A stretch of DNA of 64,000 nucleotides from Eutypella sp. D-1 (GCA_023313575.1 JAJTTP010000019.1:682001-746000), one strand, 5' to 3'; counted from the stretch's first letter, positions 34,967-46,444 are shown. Notes: generated from the sequence alone by a model not told the origin. A program made the numbers and translations.

Positions 34967-36775
34967 ATGGTGAAGTCACTCGTTGTCGCTGGTCTTTTCC
35001 TTCATTGCTTCTTCGGTGGCATGGTTCTGGCTAAGAATCCAGTCTTATTTGAGCTCTCTGCCTCCATTCCTCCCGATATATCTAAGCCTATCGACCGGTC
35101 ATTCGCCGGCTTTGGAATCGAGCCATCCAATCTTTTCTCTTTTACTGGTGGCGATGAACCGAATGCGCTCACCTTCAACCTCATCGACAATCTTGCTAGC
35201 TATACTGGAAAGCCCCCTCATATTCGAATTGGTGGAAACACTGCCGACTACATGGTCTTTGATGAAACCCAGTCCCAGTGGATCTGGAAGCTGAACGATC
35301 ACCCCAGGGGCCATGGAAGCTTCAAACCCAACCATATGGTCATAGGCCCTCGCTTCTTCGAGGCTGCCGACCGATTTCCAAGTGGCACGCCGATTACCTG
35401 GGGATTGAATCTGGCATACGAAGAGTCGGACTGGCAACAGCAGATCACTACTATGGCAACCCAGGTTCTGAATAGCCTCGAGAATGTGGACGTAGTTTCA
35501 TTCGAGATTGGAAATGAGCCCGATCTCTACCTGCAGAACGGCTTTCGTGTTGGCCAGTGGGGCGGACGCAAGTACAGCGAGGCATGGCTGCAGCGTGCCA
35601 AGGTAGTTTGGGAGAATGTTTTGAAGCCGAAGGGAATCCACAGCAACTTCTTCGAGGTTGGCTGCACTGCGTCCACGATCGGAACTGATTTCCAAATAAA
35701 GGATCTCCTGAGCTTTGACATCGACAAGAAAGCTACCCATTCCGATGTCGGCTACATTTCCAGCTGGAACCAGCACGACTACTACTTCTACATCGGAGTG
35801 TCTTCCTATGACCTCACTCTTGATGACCTCATGAGGCTATCTACCACCGAAGACCAGTTCAAAGCGTGGACTGATCAAGTTTCCCAGTCGAAGACATCTC
35901 CTTTCCCGTATGCTCTACGTGAAATGGGTGTGGTGGGTCCCATCGGAATGGCTGGGGTTACCGATACCTTCGGCGCCGCCATTTGGACCCTGAACTTCTT
36001 ACTATACGCGGCTTCTCTGGACATCGCATCAGTCCAGTTCCATATGACCGACAACAGCAAGGCTAGTGCCTGGCAGCCAATCGAGGAATCTGGGAAAGGA
36101 CCATTCGTGAGACCTCTATACTACGGTATTGCTGCGTTCGATCAAACGATTGGAGCTTCGTGCTCAGCGCAAGTATCCCGGGTCCGGATTAACTCCTACC
36201 CTGCTGGATACGACCAATACATTAGAGCTTACGGTGTTTACCAGGGAGGTGAACTATCCACTCTTGTCGTGCTTAATGGAAAGATGGCCAACGTCTCAAG
36301 ATCCGATAAGAATACCATCCATATGACCTTCAAGGTCCCCTCGTCTCTTTCGGGCAGGAAGCTTCACTTATCCTATCTCACCAGCGACGGTGCTGATGCT
36401 ACGGAAGGCACGACATGGAATGGCATCAGTTACGAGAAGAACGGAGACGGAACCGCCACACGCGTCTCAGATGACGATGAGACTGTTACCATCGAACGCG
36501 GCGGTACTGTCAGCTTGCCCATTCGTGATTCTCAGGCCATCGTCGCCAATATTGATGCGAGAGTCGGAGAGGGAGAGGTCCACGATACCGGCGCCTGTCC
36601 AGCGTCGAAGTCGTCCGAAGGTGACACGAGCGAGAGTGCCGAGTCGGAACCAATTAGGAAGGGTAGCGGCGATGAGGACTCAGCTATGACCACCGCGGCT
36701 CTATCGAGATTGGCCCTATTTAGCTGCGCATCCATTACGTCAGCCTTCCTCCTGGATCTTCTTCCAGCGATATGA
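34967..36775 (+). CDS. Secreted GH79-type beta-glucuronidase-like glycosidase, probable GPI anchor
   Basis: Single exon, 602 aa from the ATG at 34967 (MVKSLVVAGLFLHC). Residues 1 to about 22 form a signal peptide ending near GGMVLA. The catalytic TIM barrel shows RSFAGFGIEPSNLFSF, PHIRIGGNTADYM and the clan GH-A acid/base motif VSFEIGNEPDLYL, with Glu at residue 184; the nucleophile Glu is probably in ALREMGVVGP. A C-terminal beta domain contains IRAYGVYQGGELSTLVVLNG, typical of GH79 C-terminal domains. The last 25 residues (SRLALFSCASITSAFLLDL) are hydrophobic after a Ser/Glu-rich spacer, as in GPI-anchored wall enzymes. Fungal GH79 enzymes cleave 4-O-methyl-glucuronic or glucuronic acid from arabinogalactan and related glycans; exact substrate cannot be set. 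Confidence 0.88.
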   Translation: MVKSLVVAGLFLHCFFGGMVLAKNPVLFELSASIPPDISKPIDRSFAGFGIEPSNLFSFTGGDEPNALTFNLIDNLASYTGKPPHIRIGGNTADYMVFDETQSQWIWKLNDHPRGHGSFKPNHMVIGPRFFEAADRFPSGTPITWGLNLAYEESDWQQQITTMATQVLNSLENVDVVSFEIGNEPDLYLQNGFRVGQWGGRKYSEAWLQRAKVVWENVLKPKGIHSNFFEVGCTASTIGTDFQIKDLLSFDIDKKATHSDVGYISSWNQHDYYFYIGVSSYDLTLDDLMRLSTTEDQFKAWTDQVSQSKTSPFPYALREMGVVGPIGMAGVTDTFGAAIWTLNFLLYAASLDIASVQFHMTDNSKASAWQPIEESGKGPFVRPLYYGIAAFDQTIGASCSAQVSRVRINSYPAGYDQYIRAYGVYQGGELSTLVVLNGKMANVSRSDKNTIHMTFKVPSSLSGRKLHLSYLTSDGADATEGTTWNGISYEKNGDGTATRVSDDDETVTIERGGTVSLPIRDSQAIVANIDARVGEGEVHDTGACPASKSSEGDTSESAESEPIRKGSGDEDSAMTTAALSRLALFSCASITSAFLLDLLPAI

Positions 36776-37323
36776 AAAAAGAGATGCTTTTATCGATATG
36801 AGGATTTCTTTGATGTTTGAAATGGCGGACGATCAGACGAATTTTAGGGGAGAGGCCCGGCTTATGTTATGTTACTTTTCTCGATATCACTATTTGGACT
36901 TCATAGTGGTTTCCTAATCTTAGTCAATTTTGCTGAGCTATTTGGAATTGTGACCAGCGTATACACTGTTCACCATTTCCATCAATATAACCTGTTTTCT
37001 ACATCCCCGCCCATATCGCCGGCTTTGCATTTCGTGTAGTTATTGGAAAGGATGCGCATATCCTACCGCCGAAGGGTATAAAGCGGCTCGCATTCATTTC
37101 CCCTCGGGAGTTTTCTTCTCGCAGGAGGTGCCGATACCGTCTCCACTAGCCCGTCCCTCCATGCCGTCCATCATTCAATTGCCTTGTTCATGCATTCTGA
37201 TGATAGCGTGAGGACTTCGAACTTCCCACCGCCCAATGAAGTTCAGCTCGAGCTTCTCGAGTAAACAAGTAAGACAAGGGTATCATACGTATCGTGTGCA
37301 TGTCTATCGCTCTCTCTACCCTA
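36776..37323. other. Short spacer, convergent 3' ends
   Basis: About 0.5 kb with the 3' end of the GH79 gene and possibly that of the small minus-strand Cys-rich gene. Nothing else recognised. Confidence 0.45.
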
Positions 37324-37650
37324 TCATTTCCCCGGCTCAGCAACACCCCCGTCCTTATCCTTCGCACCACCACCACCGGCGACAGCCTCGCCGATCTTCC
37401 GCACGACCCACTTTCCGCCGAAGTAGACGGACTGGATGGGCCCGATGCCGTTGTTGGTGCTCCCGCAACCGTGGCACCGGTTGCACCGCCCGCACACGCT
37501 GCTTCCGTACCCGTACCGGTCCCGGTTGTCGCACACCCCGCACCCCCGCCCGTCTACCGGCGTGTTGCTCGGCCCGTTGCCCACCGGGTCGCTGCACGCA
37601 CGCCGCGAGCGTGGTGGCGTTGGTGATGAGGTCGTCCTTGGGGATGTCAT
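37324..37650 (-). CDS. Possible small Cys-rich protein
   Basis: A 108-codon ATG frame in a GC-rich island of about 280 bp inside AT-rich sequence. It has seven Cys, with a dense CGRCNRCHGCG run (four Cys, each spaced by two residues) and CGVCDNRDRYGYG before it, then a more ordered tail PIQSVYFGGKWVVRKIGEAV. Cys spacing suggests a zinc-ribbon or DnaJ-like knuckle. There is no signal peptide. The Ser/Pro-rich N-terminus looks like disorder or could be read-through of an intron. The opposite strand has equally long frames, so coding strand rests mainly on the Cys pattern and the start ATG. Confidence 0.42.
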   Translation of the reverse strand: MTSPRTTSSPTPPRSRRACSDPVGNGPSNTPVDGRGCGVCDNRDRYGYGSSVCGRCNRCHGCGSTNNGIGPIQSVYFGGKWVVRKIGEAVAGGGGAKDKDGGVAEPGK

Positions 37651-39121
37651 GGCTGTTAAGCTTTTTTGGGGGATTTTTTTTCCCCTTTTCGTATGCTTTC
37701 AGCTTTTGGCGCTTCTGGTTTTCACGACTTGGTAATGATCTTTTAGTTGATGGACTTGGAAATCGTGGTTGAACTGTACGTTAGCGCACCGACGGCAAAA
37801 CGCTGTGATGGAATAAATCAGCGAGGAAGTTGGTATAGGAGAAGCGCCGCTCTGAAGGGCGGAAATGCTGACGTTTTAAAGTCTGACAACTCTACATCAG
37901 AACACAGCCACGTTCCCCGAATCCAGGCGGAGCTGAGCTGAGCTGGCAGGGAAGCCGTTATGACCCAGTCCGAAGTATTGGACCAAAAGGGGGTCTATTA
38001 ATACCCACCCTGTCAGCAGCCCCACTGCTGCCTGGGTCAGGCAACGAAGATCTTCTTTTCCTTCCTTCGAACCTTGATCGTTTTAAGCCCTATCCCCATT
38101 GTAGTTGGCGTAAGACTTCACACCTGCCTATGGTGTATATTAAAGAGTGGCAGCACCTTTCCATGCCATGACTGATATTTACATAGATGTCCAAAAGTTA
38201 CGGACAAGCATCAGGAGGGGAATGGAATCTATATAGCGTATATAACATGGATGAAACCTACTAATTGTCCATGTCATTGTATATAACTTACACGTCACAC
38301 TTTTCCTTCTCTAATTTAAAGCTGGAATGTTGGGAGACATAATGTCGGAATCATATCTCAGAGTTAACACCTGTCCATTACTATATTATAACAATCACAT
38401 ATCGTCAGTTATGACCAGCAACCCACTGCTATATGGAAGTATAGTCTACATAGTTCAGAATCTTTTGTTCATCTAAACGCCCATTCTAAACTTTGATCAG
38501 TGCAGGCGCATAATCACAACGATTGAAATTCATACAACCACAGCTGTAAAGCATAGAATACCAGTCCGGCTGGTCGGTATTGTTAACAGACTTATATACA
38601 TATACACGTAGAAGGAGTTACAAAGAGTTTATTACGGAGGTTAGGAGCAGAAGTGTGTGGCCACTTTAGTGGCTGAGCACAGTAAGAATATTCTAAAGCG
38701 TAGACTGTGTTTTCCTTTAACCTCTTATACTACAGCGGTACTTTAGTGGCAGGCGTGTTAATGCCTACGCTAAAGATACCTGCTAAGTTTTCACGTCTAG
38801 GGGTCCCTGGCTTCTAACTACTGGCCATCTTTTTTTACTGTGTTCGCGCACGTACTGTGGGGGCCTGTGAAAGTGGCTACACACTTTTGCTCCTAACCTC
38901 CATAGTCGATTATTTTCATCTAGGATTATAGCCAAGCTTACGTCTCTTTCTCTAACTTAGCCGTATCCGCCCCCTTTTTGTCCCCACTTGGGCATAAGAG
39001 CGCCCATATCTTGTAGAGAACAAGTTTTTCATAGCTCTTGAGACCGTCTCAATAAATACACATCTGTTCCACACCATCCCAATTAAATCCTGACATGTTC
39101 GGGTTTTCGTTCCCTCGCTCG
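37651..39121. other. Spacer containing a MITE-like element
   Basis: About 1.5 kb of AT-rich sequence with no gene. The only clear structure is the inverted-repeat element at 38635-38902, described separately. Confidence 0.6.
38635..38902. mobile_element. MITE-like non-autonomous DNA element, TA target duplication
   Basis: A 268-bp element bounded by inverted repeats of about 35 bp. The left end reads cggaggttaggagcagaagt, and the reverse complement of the right end reads tggaggttaggagcaaaagt. Both continue as gtgtg(g/t)(g/a)gccacttt with a few mismatches. TA dinucleotides at 38633-38634 and 38903-38904 flank it, as expected for Tc1/mariner-superfamily insertion. It has no coding capacity. 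Inner copies of 'actttagtgg' and 'cactttagtgg' suggest subterminal repeats. Confidence 0.75.
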
Positions 39122-40366
39122 TTAATGAGCTGGGTATTGAACAGGACTCGCGACGACAGGTTGGTTTCCGGGCACCTGATCGTATAGGTATGCCGCCGCA
39201 ACCGCCCTGGCCCCCGCGTACTCTAAGGGCTGCTGCCACCCGCCCTCGTAGCAAGAAGGCAAGAAGCGAAGGTGATGAGGTTCCAGCTCCCATTCCCTCG
39301 TAAATGGCATCACGGCCAGCCCTGCGAGGTTGCTGATCTCCTCCTCCGCTCTGTCCACGCCCTTATGCAGCCTATCCCGCACGCGCCAAAGCTTCCTACC
39401 CCTGTTTAAATCGCTGAGCGAGACGATGATATCCTGCGCATACCGGATCAGACGATCCAAGTCGCTCGGCTTCAGGACCAGCGAGACACGCCCAAAGTGG
39501 CAGACCGCATTGCGAAGCTCCGAGATGCGGGCGAGGGCATAGTGGTACAACCTTGGGTGCCGAGCAATGCTCCCGAGTGCCCACAGACCGCACTCGTTAA
39601 TATCGGCGCGGGATAGCGGGACCTCGTATGGGCTTTCCGGGAACCACCTCTCCGCAAGATGCGGCAGCGCTCGATGCGCCGCGTCGTAGATGGCGCTCTG
39701 GACCAGCTTCAGGCTCTTGGTAAGCAGCCGGTGGCTGAACTCGCTCGGGACGCGCACTTCTAGTTTCGAGGAGCTGGATCTAATCACGGCCAAGTCGTTA
39801 TAGAGCCTACTGGGGTCGGTGGGAGATGCCGGCTGTGTGGGCTGTGGGTGGAAGGTGTTGTGTGACTGCGAGGTTAATGAAGCCTGCATCGAGCCAATAG
39901 TCACCGGAGTTGGAACCTGGAAGCTCTGTATCCCCCGGGGATCTGAGGGTCCACTGATGGTCGAAACTGGATTGAGCAAGCTGGGTGGTATACCTTGAAC
40001 AGGAGAGTACCTCGATTGCTGTGAGCTCGAGGTGGGTAGGCCCGTCGGATTCTGTTTCTGGGCATTCATGATAATCGGTGTTCCTTGTCCGTCTGATGGG
40101 ATTGCATTGGCTATGCTGTTCTGGGCGTCATTTATCATCGGTGATGTGGTGGTATGATGATGCTGAGTATCTTTGGAAGGTTGTCGGAGAGAATCTTTAC
40201 GTCGGCTCTCAGCAGGCTTAGATGAGATCCCGTGGCTGGCGAGTAAAGCTTCAAACTTCATAACCTTCTCATTCTCATTCAGCTCTCCAACTGTCTCTTT
40301 CTGCTTATCTGCAGTCTCCAGCGCCGTCCTCGGCTGTTGGGTAGTAGATGGGATTATTTTCACCAT
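39122..40366 (-). CDS. Conserved-looking protein of unknown function
   Basis: Single exon, 414 aa from the ATG at 40366 (MVKIIPSTTQQP). The first half is disordered and Gln/Ser/Pro/Thr-rich. From about residue 195 an ordered, mostly helical domain follows: KLEVRVPSEFSHRLLTKSLK, LVQSAIYDAAHRALPHLAER, SRADINECGLWALGSIARHP, ISELRNAVCHFGRVSLVLKP, SDLDRLIRYAQDIIVSLSDL, and a tail with LAGLAVMPFTREWELEPHHL. Codon use is typical of coding DNA here. I recognise no named domain. The helical part with its 'RNAVCHFGR' block could be a protein-binding module. It lies upstream of the relic NLR on the same strand and next to the MITE. Confidence 0.7.
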   Translation of the reverse strand: MVKIIPSTTQQPRTALETADKQKETVGELNENEKVMKFEALLASHGISSKPAESRRKDSLRQPSKDTQHHHTTTSPMINDAQNSIANAIPSDGQGTPIIMNAQKQNPTGLPTSSSQQSRYSPVQGIPPSLLNPVSTISGPSDPRGIQSFQVPTPVTIGSMQASLTSQSHNTFHPQPTQPASPTDPSRLYNDLAVIRSSSSKLEVRVPSEFSHRLLTKSLKLVQSAIYDAAHRALPHLAERWFPESPYEVPLSRADINECGLWALGSIARHPRLYHYALARISELRNAVCHFGRVSLVLKPSDLDRLIRYAQDIIVSLSDLNRGRKLWRVRDRLHKGVDRAEEEISNLAGLAVMPFTREWELEPHHLRFLPSCYEGGWQQPLEYAGARAVAAAYLYDQVPGNQPVVASPVQYPAH

Positions 40367-41124
40367 GGTGAAAGCGATAGTGGTAGGAAATTGACTGTGA
40401 ATAGGCTAGCAAGGGATCGTATGAAGGATAGTGAAGAGAATCAGAAGAGCCCTGTGTACCGGCGGGTAGAATGTAGAGTTCTATGTCGTAGGCAGGACGA
40501 GATGAAAATGTTTTTGTCTTCTATTCATTTCAAGATTTCGTGTAGACTAGTTAGAAAGACAGAGAGGTAGAGAGCTCATCTGGTTCCAGTATGTACTATC
40601 CGGTCCATTAGTGCACCCTGTGCTTACAATAGGAGAGAGGTGGCCCCCGCATATTCACCGTACGTGGAGCTGCGGTTCAGGATAATGATGGATAGATGAA
40701 TAGTGCATCTGATTCCAATTGTCCTGTGGCCATTAAAAGGCCGTCATAAGTCTCCTAGTATGACTACATTCTTCTATACCAATGGAGTAACCTACGCCTA
40801 CTGTAGTAACCTATTACTTATCAGCCTTAGGTCACTACTACAATGACTACTACAATGATTGAAGACACACGGTGTACTGAGGATTAAAGGCCAAAGCAAG
40901 ATAAAGCTGCGGTTAAGAAATAAATATAATATGAATTATGTGGTCCCATTTAAGCTCAGATTTTCACTCATAGCGTTATTTTCTAACATCTCAGCCGAAA
41001 ACTCTGAAACGATCTTTCCCCATAAATCTCTACGTGAGGACACGTCCGAACACGCGAAGAAAAAGGTAAAAAAAAAAAAGAAAGAGATCTAATACAAACT
41101 TCCATGTAAGCAGAAATTAATCAC
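40367..41124. other. Spacer between unknown protein and relic NLR
   Basis: About 0.75 kb, AT-rich, with no gene. Two imperfect direct copies of 'catctg(g/a)ttcca' occur near 40579 and 40708. Confidence 0.45.
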
Positions 41125-44100
41125 TCATTCTAGGGAACCGCAAGACCCGTCCTTCTTCTCCCCAGTTGATTCCTCCGCACCATAACGAAGTATGAGGTCT
41201 ATTAGCTGTTCCTGTGCCCAAATATGAAAATTGGATCCGTCTGCTCTAACTATTTCCAAAACTCCTTCTCCCCTATTTAAGACGTGGACATTGGCGCCGT
41301 GCTTGAGAGCCTCTACAGCTCGCAATGCATCTTCGTGTGGCATAACAGTGAATCGACAAGCAGTAATAAGTGGCGTATATCCGTTACGGTTTGTAATATC
41401 CACGTTTGCTCCGCGTTGAATAAGGAATTCGATAGCCTTTGCGTATCCTGGCAAGAGAATCGTTTGCATAGATAATGAAGAGCGGTTTCCGAATTGGTGT
41501 CTTGGAAGTTGACCACCGCTCCATTATCTAGAAGAAGTCTCAAGGTATCAAGATTCGAAACTTCATAGCACGCAACGTGAAGCGGTGTGATCTCTCCAAC
41601 ATGCACCAATGACCCGTGGGAGATAAGGCACTCAACTAGCTCTGCCTTTCCCTCCATTGCTGTACATGATGTCAGAAGATGGCCTTCCATAGTTTGATTT
41701 CCTATGCCATCAAGGTGGTGGAAGGAAATACTTCCCCTTGACATCGTGTCTGTCGACCAACATGAACAGAAAAGAAGTCCGGCTTACATGCAAGGTGGAG
41801 TGGGGTATATTTCTTAGAATCAAGAGCGTTAACATCGGCGCCATGAGCGATTAGAAACTCCGCGATTTCCACACAGTTTTGCGGCCCGATGCTGCCACAA
41901 ACAGTGTGGAGGGTTGACCATCCGGTGAGGTCACGAAATGTAGCTGGCACACCCCATTCCACGAGAGTCTTGACGATAATTAGGTAAGCTTCCCCGGGTG
42001 GCCGCAATATCTACGACCAAAGGTTAGATCCAGGTGATGATAGCATATGTGTCTTTGGCCTTGCAGATAGTTGAGGTAGAAAGTGAGAAGTACTGGACAA
42101 TAACTTACGGAGAGGGTTCATGCGTTCATTGGCACACCATACCGTTGGTGCAAGATACTGCAGGATTATTTTTACGGTATCCACAAGGCCTTCCATACAC
42201 GCGCATATTAGGGGGGATTGGCCACTTGCATGTCCTTCCAATTTTGCTCCGATCTTCTCCATGAAAACCTGGACTATAGCGTTGTACCCTTTTCTGGCGG
42301 CCAGATGAACTGGAGTCAAAAGGCGCTCGTTTCGAGCTGTTATGTCGTCTCCTTTGTCGACCAGCTCTTGAACTAACTGAAGGCAGTCAAGGTGAGCAGC
42401 ATAATGGAGTTGGGTCGAATCTCCAGAAAGATACCCTCGAGAGAGCACACAAGCTTCGACCGAGTGTGCGTGCCGCCATTTTTCAAGCAGGTCTGGGTCT
42501 TTCAGGATATAGAGTTTAAACCCCTCGAGCTGTCGGTTTTTGTCGTTGGACAACGCGGTAGCATGCTGGGACCAAAAGTTGACAGCATAGTGAAACAACG
42601 GGAACCTGTCCGTCTAAAATAACAAGGTTTTGTCAAGGCCATGAAATGCGAATATGATGTAACGAAGACAGCTTTTGGTAAGGAAGAAATCAGCACCTTC
42701 CGAAATCTCACGAATTCCGCGAACGTCCATTGTCCCCAGCTGAGTGATTAGATATTCTTTGACGGTAAAATGAGCCAGTTTAATGGCTTTCGAACTCTCC
42801 AGGTACTCAGGATGTCGGTCACGGGTTCTAAGAAGCGGTTGTCGGTATCCAACAATTCGTCCTGTTCTGGGTTCAAGACTGCCGCCTCAGCTACCTCGGC
42901 GATCGTAAGCGGTCGCCGGGTAAATGCAATCCATGCTAGGGACCTCAGCATGGGTTCACGGGAGTCTTGATCAACACTGTCGACGATCCTTTGGTACGTT
43001 TCCGCAAGAGTCTCGGGGAGGCTATGAAGGGCGTCCATGAACTTCTGTTTTGTTCTGCACCTCTTCAGCTCTTGCAGTTGACAAAACACCCACCGAAACC
43101 TATGCAATGTTAGAGGAGGGCAATACAGACACTTGCAAGTTGGTACGCACATTCCGTTGGCCTTCTCGGATAATACGTCTTGAGCCTCACTTTTGAGCTG
43201 TGTGGGGAACTTCTTCAGTTTGGAGTCATTCATGAATTGACCCAAGATATAATCCTCGATATCGGAATTCATCCCCGAGCCAGCAACTTCGATTTCAATG
43301 GCATCGACACGAGAAAAGTGTATGGCAATGTCGATCTCTTTGCGACTTGCAGCCAGGACATGCACATTTTTACACTTACAAAGCTCATTGATTACGTTTA
43401 GTAATCCTTCACGATGCCGATCGCGTGGGCTTTTGTCCACTGCGTCAATAACGACGTAAAGGTCCTCGAATGCGGCTATAATTTCCAGAAAGCCTGCTAA
43501 AACATCTTGTTCGGCGGGCTGCTCTTCTCCCCCGTTACAACGACGGTACAGTTGTGAAGCCACTTCGTAGGCCTTAGGCTTTTCCCGTGCGGTCTGTGCT
43601 AGAAGCGACCGTAGAAAATTCGTACTGTCCTGCTTGGAAGGATCTGTGAAATCAAGGTAGTAGTAAGTTACCATGGAATCGCAGGATTTGGATTTGTTAA
43701 CAGATTCTTTCAATGACTCGATAACGGTTGATCTATAGGCATAGAGTCAAACTCATATTCTCCTACATAATTCTAATCTTACGCGTGGGTGACTCACATT
43801 AAAATAGTTTTCCCTGACCCAGCTAGCGAGTGTGAGCGAAGAGAGCTTTGAATCGTATCGTGGACATGCGATCATTACTCACGAATTCCGTGCAACCAGA
43901 GAGGCCTCCTTGTCACTGTCCTCCACAATTCGAACTTTTGGCTTTGTAAAAGCCACTTTCCGGTTGACCTTTCACGCTTGCGCACGGCACTCTGGTGACT
44001 TGAAACGGGGCTTGTGGTTTCGAGCCATCCCATCACCTTTTCTTTGGAAACCTCCTCAATTGCGTCATCGAAGGAGATGGCCAGGCTCGTAAGACGATCG

Positions 44101-44657
44101 TGTATGTCCCTTGCCACAATGCTGTGTATATTATCAACGTTAACGTGGTATTCTCCGGTATCTTCGGCATGTCATCAATCAGTATCAGTAGACAGCTCAT
44201 TGACATACGTATTTTCTGCAGTGAGCGCAAGATTCAACGAGTCCTTTCCCTTCTGAAGCGTGTTGATCTTCTCCTTCAGATCCTTTTCACTGAATGGCCA
44301 TTTCAGCGCGCGCATGCCTACCCTCTTCATAATCTGCTGACCCCCCGCCCCCGGGGGAGACGTGTACGTTTCGAGGATCTCTTTGATGCTCTTAAGCTCT
44401 TTCTGACATAGATATAGAGGGCCTCCCGACGACTCCTTTAGTTTACTTAAAATCAGAGATTCACTAGCGTCGGTTCCTTGTAACCAATTGTCGAGAGTCT
44501 CGAGGACATCGTGGAGGTCCATGACCTCTTTACATAGAAGATCGATGTCGCGCCGAGCATTTTTAACGGACAAGACATAGGATTGACAGAGTTTGTATAC
44601 TTCTTGGGTCAATTGAATGACTGCGATAACGCTCGCAGCGGCACCGACACCTTCCAT
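41125..44657 (-). pseudogene. Second NACHT-ankyrin NLR-like gene, apparently broken
   Basis: Same architecture as the NLR at 2464-5506. Clean exons: 44657-44209 (N-terminal helical domain, MEGVGAAASVIAVIQLTQEV), 44121-43883 (STGKWLLQSQKFELW and WLHGI), 43822-43798 (25-nt exon with Walker A GSGKTIL), 43732-43151 (NACHT core) and from 43099 (MFRWVFCQLQELKRC). After that the frame fails repeatedly. At about 42812 the frame changes between EPVTDILS and YLESSKAIKLAHFTVKEYL, with a few residues missing. An in-frame TAG lies at 42616-42614 before TDRFPLFHYAVNFW. Near 41997 a frame change in a G run separates IAATRG from AYLIIVKTLVEWG. Near 41460 a further change separates ALHYLCK from GYAKAIEFLIQRGANVD. 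Ankyrin repeats remain readable on both sides. Sequencing error could explain single-base steps but hardly all of them. Confidence 0.75.
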
Positions 44658-46444
44658 CCTCTATTTGAGGACTCAATCAAATGGGGCTCGGTAGAGATAG
44701 ATCTTTTTGGTTGAGGCCTATTCGACCAACTGCTACACAACTTCATTTCTACGCGAAGTGCGGGGTCACCTTATGTCAGAGTCACATACTGAATGGCTTC
44801 TATTCAATGATTCGTTGGCCCTGATGTAACAGAGCCCAGCCAAGGCGGGACTCGTAGAGGCGTCTGGATTATGTGGGCTGACAGTCGAGCCCTACAAGAA
44901 GTGTTACAGTCATATCAAGAATTGCTCTAGGGCACTCGTGTTGAAATGGAGTATATGACTTGATTGGCTTGAAGGTTTAGCTACTCTAGATGGTGGGAGG
45001 AAGACGTCCCTTATATACACATTGTGATGACGTCTCAGTATTGACACTGAACTTCAACGACTCGCTCACAAACTTAAAAAATAATAGAGTACATACGACA
45101 TGAAGACTATATTGAAAAATTATATTACAGACACGATTTGGAGGCAATGCAACAACGGTTTGGTGAGTTTTCAGTCGTTCGAAGCCCCTGTACTTCATTG
45201 GGGTTCCCCCCAGCGCCACTACGGGCACTAAACATGGCCTAAATATTTTCCTGGTTATCGGAATAAAGCCTACAGTTGGCCATAACTAAGACTACGACAA
45301 AACCCGGCTCCCCTTATTCTACTAAAAGCCCATGAACTTACCCCTATTAATCAACAACGTAATGGAGGCAAGCTAGAGATGAACGTCACATTAGGTATGA
45401 AAGGGAGAAATAGACTTTAAGTTCTCCCTTTATTACAAGCAGGTATATAACACTAGGTTTTACCCAACGCTACGAGTAGTACAGACACCAAACTTCTATG
45501 GCCAATGATACCTGGACGCGCCCGCGTTCCTAACTTATCATTGGCTACCTATTGACCGCAGAAGGGGATTGGGAAGGACCATGTCGGGCTCATGTTCCTG
45601 CATGGGATCGCCGCCGAAGCTACTAAAACCGGTCAATACCGTGTAGACACCCCCCAAAAGGATTCTGCCGACCGCGAATGGTATTTGTTGGAACCGTCAA
45701 TTTCACGGTAAACCCCGTGAGTTTATTCGGCTCTTCATTTTATACTTTAGTGTCGCGCGGACAAGTTTCCTGGGATGCCCTACTACGATAACGCAGGGAA
45801 TAATCCGTGTCATGAGGTCCTGTGGTCAGGCAGGAAGCTTTTCATCTGCAAAATGATCCGGGGTTGCAGTTGCAGCGTACGAAATTGTGATCGCGTGGTG
45901 GTGCCCGTCCGACACGTGCAAGTGTGACCTGACCACCCGCTGGATCCGATGTCACATCACAACTGCTGGTTCTGGTGCTACCTGCTATGCGGTCCTTATC
46001 GCGTCCCCCTCCATCCCCCCTGACGGGCGTAGCAAATCCATGTCTGATGGGAAAAGTATAATTAAACTATATTATATCTCAAGCATCAACTTACGCGGCA
46101 GGTTGCTGATAAATGCCAGGGGCCACTAGCACCTTGCGCAACTCAGAAATGGAAGGTCCCTCCAGGAGGACGGAACCACGCGGAGTCAAATTAAGACATG
46201 TCTCTCCCTTGTCTACTAAACCGCGAATGCAGGGGTTCGATCGGGAATATTTTTGTAGGGATCCCTTCAACCAACCCGAAGCTTTCCCTGTGATCCGAGA
46301 TCGCGTTCAGTGCAAGAGGGATATGCCATAGACTTATATATATACATACATATATATAGGTTATGATGGAACCAGTTGGGCAGTGATAAAGGACGCGGCC
46401 TTGATACCCGCTACATACGCCTCGCATACAGGCGACACGGTAAG
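44658..46444. other. Spacer of 1.8 kb between relic NLR and GH92
   Basis: No gene is supported. The sequence is AT-rich with short mixed-frame ORFs. The right end should carry the GH92 promoter, with an AT run (tatatatatac) near 46337. Confidence 0.5.

Noticed and set aside
37236..37772. 178-codon plus-strand frame over the Cys-rich candidate
   Set aside because: It is Arg/Thr-rich in the way antisense readings of GC-rich genes usually are, and it begins in AT-rich spacer.
42502..42711. Short frame in the relic NLR as a separate gene
   Set aside because: It is out of frame with the NLR homology on both sides, and the homology runs through it in another frame.
46225..46245. tRNA B-box-like ggttcgatc
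   Set aside because: No matching A box, acceptor stem or T-arm pairing around it.
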